Shown here: positions 62,081 to 64,000 of the stretch, piece after piece | Numbering within the stretch: position 1 is the first letter of the stretch | Layout of the letters: every line of letters begins with the position of its first letter | NCBI GenBank assembly: GCA_026874595.1 | Contig: CM049306.1 | Location: 84,844,142-84,908,141, forward strand | Source: Sipunculus nudus | Lineage: Eukaryota; Annelida; Sipuncula; Golfingiida; Sipunculidae | Length of the DNA stretch: 64,000 nt | Direction: 5' to 3' | Made by a program: the position numbers and the translations under genes | The notes under the pieces: generated by a model | Database searches by the model: none | Seen by the model: the letters and a program-made list of their open reading frames with translations, nothing else | What the model was told of the DNA's origin: nothing

Positions 62081-62330
62081 TACTTTAATATAGGACACAG
62101 CTGGTATCTACCATACCTAACCTCACACCATGTGCATCAGCATCACGCAATATAAAATAAAAATGTTGTTATCAAATAAGTTTATTGTATTAAGAATTAA
62201 GTACAACACATATGTTACAGACCTTGATTTCCTGAAACAAATATCAACAGAGACATTTTTGAATTTGGGATTACCGTTTATGAATATATAGTGCGCACTG
62301 AACGAATCTGAGTTTTGACCATGAGTAATT

Positions 62331-62335
<5 letters not shown>

Positions 62336-62375
<40 letters not shown>
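62336..62375. repeat. (TA)n microsatellite
   Basis: Perfect TA run. An (AAT)n run follows at 63008-63045. Confidence 0.95.
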
Positions 62376-62378
<3 letters not shown>

Positions 62379-62907
62379 AAGACATTAGGTCACGTAATTG
62401 TCTACAGGTGCATGTGCCAGTATGTCCTGTTGCTGATATGTTCAGTGAACACAATAAAATCGGTGACTGAATGGTAACTTCTAAAGTAATAGCATGGAAG
62501 AAAACCAGTTACAGTTTGGTTTTTTAGGATTTGCTTGCAAATGAAAATGTAAGTGAAAGTACTACTTGTTGTTCTAATGCAAATTACGCTGCTATGTTAT
62601 CAGTGTCTAGGTAACCATTTAATCTGCAGTACAAAGAAAATAAAAGAAATTATGGATCTCATTAAATGGATAAATACATGTATATCAACATGCTTTTCAC
62701 CAGAAACTAGGTATTTATCAATAAGATTTTGGTATGAATGTCCACCCTAAATGGATCGAAGTGAAATTTCACAATGTCATCATTAATTAACTTGTTTCCT
62801 GTTGTTTACTATTCTTGGTTTGTATGTTTCTGTCTGCACACTCTGCAACTCTCATCCCATCCATGATGATGCTGACATTTTCAGCCTTGTGAATATCACC
62901 TTCTTAC

Positions 62908-62942
62908 TTGATGCACACTTCAGTCTCCTCTGCACCCTCCTC
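62908..62942 (-). other. Possible third exon of the minus-strand transcript
   Basis: 35 nt between a tttatggtttag acceptor and a TCAA|gtaaga donor. Its phase continues the second open frame of the previous exon (RRVQRRLKCAS). It may be noncoding. Confidence 0.25.
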
Positions 62943-63002
62943 CTAAACCATAAACGAAAGAAAGGAAATTTCTATATTAATATGTTTGTTTTCATGATTA
63001 TT

Positions 63003-63045
<43 letters not shown>

Positions 63046-63349
63046 TGTCTTTATATGTATGTATAATGAAGTATCAGTTAGAGAATCACAGTGACAGATA
63101 CTATGTGTAAATGTTTTTAGAGGGCGTTTAAATAACAATATTAATTATCCAATGTATATAATAATGAGAAAAAATGGATCTGTTAATAAATATGTACTGC
63201 TATGGCTATCATCATTCAGATGTCTTTTCTTTGTTGATCATATATCACCTCGAAATCAAGAAATGCTAGGTTAATCTCATTGATGTCTGCTTATATATAG
63301 TTATTAGAAAAATCTAGGGATATTATAGTCTTCATACCTGATGACTTAC

Positions 63350-63428
63350 CTTCTTAAATATAGAGTCAGTTTTTTTCTCCAAGAAGATGCTGTGTTCCTA
63401 GCAGATCGAACGGCACAAGCTCTGGCAT
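63350..63428 (-). other. Possible second exon of the minus-strand transcript
   Basis: Acceptor ttttttacag and donor AAG|gtaagt on the minus strand are both near consensus, 79 nt apart. In the frame of the previous exon it reads MPELVPFDLLGTQHLLGEKN then stop, giving a 47-aa product. Another frame stays open (ARACAVRSARNTASSWRKK). Confidence 0.4.
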
Positions 63429-63683
63429 CTGTAAAAAAATCTGCTAATTATAATTCAAAGTTTTAGTATAATGGTTTCGGGGAACATTGAAATAATTTTA
63501 TAAGTATAAAATATACGTACGTCTAGTGCATAATATACATCTTATGTGCCATCTGAGCGATATTGAGAGGATATCGGCACGTTAGACTAAAATTATGTTG
63601 CTCAATTAGGTAAGTTTTACTATTTAGAAGAAAAATCTTTAAACTCATGCAATGGTATCCACAATGATATGTAATATACTCAC

Positions 63684-63764
63684 AAATTCAGACGAACAAA
63701 GCTTGATTCCAGCTTTCAAACAGATTTGATATTCTTTCTGAAGCAGGGCTGTGACAGTAAACAT
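63684..63764 (-). CDS. Possible first coding exon of a minus-strand gene
   Basis: On the minus strand an ATG at 63764 opens 27 codons (MFTVTALLQKEYQICLKAG, then IKLCSSEF) up to a strong donor TTT|gtgagtat. The upstream 200 bp are GC-richer, like a promoter or 5' UTR. No family recognised. Confidence 0.35.
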
Positions 63765-64000
63765 CGCGTGGCTGGACAGCACAGTGGGTGGTAGTCCAGA
63801 CAAAGAAAGTTGGCGCGCTTCAGTGGCGACCCGTGTGCTAAGGTCAAATTAGCCCGACCGACTAACTCCGCTCGTCCAGTAGTCGAGTTCGTCATTCCAA
63901 CCTCTAATGGCGAACAACTTAGTCGACCGTGATTTTGACTAACCGCTTGACGGAATCGTTTCAGTGTTATATAATATTGATACGGATGAATCGGGTAAGG

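Noticed and set aside
1-64000. CRISPR arrays, operons, phage or prokaryotic genes
   Set aside because: The tandem arrays have no spacer structure of CRISPR type. Spliced exons and retrotransposons show the DNA is from an animal nuclear genome.

Overview
The window reads as nuclear DNA of an invertebrate animal, most likely a marine lophotrochozoan such as a mollusc. It has long AT-rich introns, many (TA)n microsatellites, remnants of L1/Tx1-type and CR1/Jockey-type non-LTR retrotransposons, tRNA-derived SINEs, pogo-type and other nonautonomous DNA elements, and G-rich 'ggatccaggattt' dispersed repeats. The phylum is inferred from genome style and not from a diagnostic gene. Nothing prokaryotic, no rRNA and no intact tRNA gene was seen.

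The one well-supported host gene lies on the + strand from 13258 to 47122. Fifteen coding exons join with consistent GT-AG borders and compatible phases into 739 residues. The product is a Dbl-family RhoGEF: a basic N-terminal region, a DH domain, a PH domain and a long acidic, serine-rich tail. Motifs around the third conserved DH region and the PH strands resemble vertebrate PLEKHG7 more than other PLEKHG proteins. That assignment is from memory and needs a tree. The 5' end is missing; a six-codon first exon at 6720-6737 is possible.

Layout. 1-6.7 kb: a dispersed repeat and a decayed minus-strand LINE (about 2640-5830). 6.7-47.1 kb: the RhoGEF gene. Its introns hold a 65-66-bp minisatellite, an element with repeated TTCAGRTTACCCC ends, a GAGTCC-rich element, a possible small secreted-protein ORF, a 45-bp degenerate minisatellite, a SINE, and a 53-bp minisatellite whose units each carry an acceptor-like motif. 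47.1-49.5 kb: the 3' flank and a second copy of the left-edge dispersed repeat. 49.58-51.60 kb: a 2-kb terminal-inverted-repeat element whose ends carry palindromes at exact 21-bp spacing and which encloses an internally deleted LINE. 52.7-55.5 kb: a tandem duplication of about 1 kb abutting a probable solo LTR. 55.6-62.4 kb: a LINE fragment, a pogo-type MITE, a second GGACTC-rich element in opposite orientation, a 464-bp tandem duplication and a palindromic AACACAAG block. 62.9-63.8 kb: splice-site-bounded exons of a possible minus-strand transcript.

Apart from the RhoGEF gene the window is dominated by repeats. The most unusual item is the 21-bp-phased palindrome array of the 49.6-51.6 kb element, where some palindromes differ by changes made on both arms.
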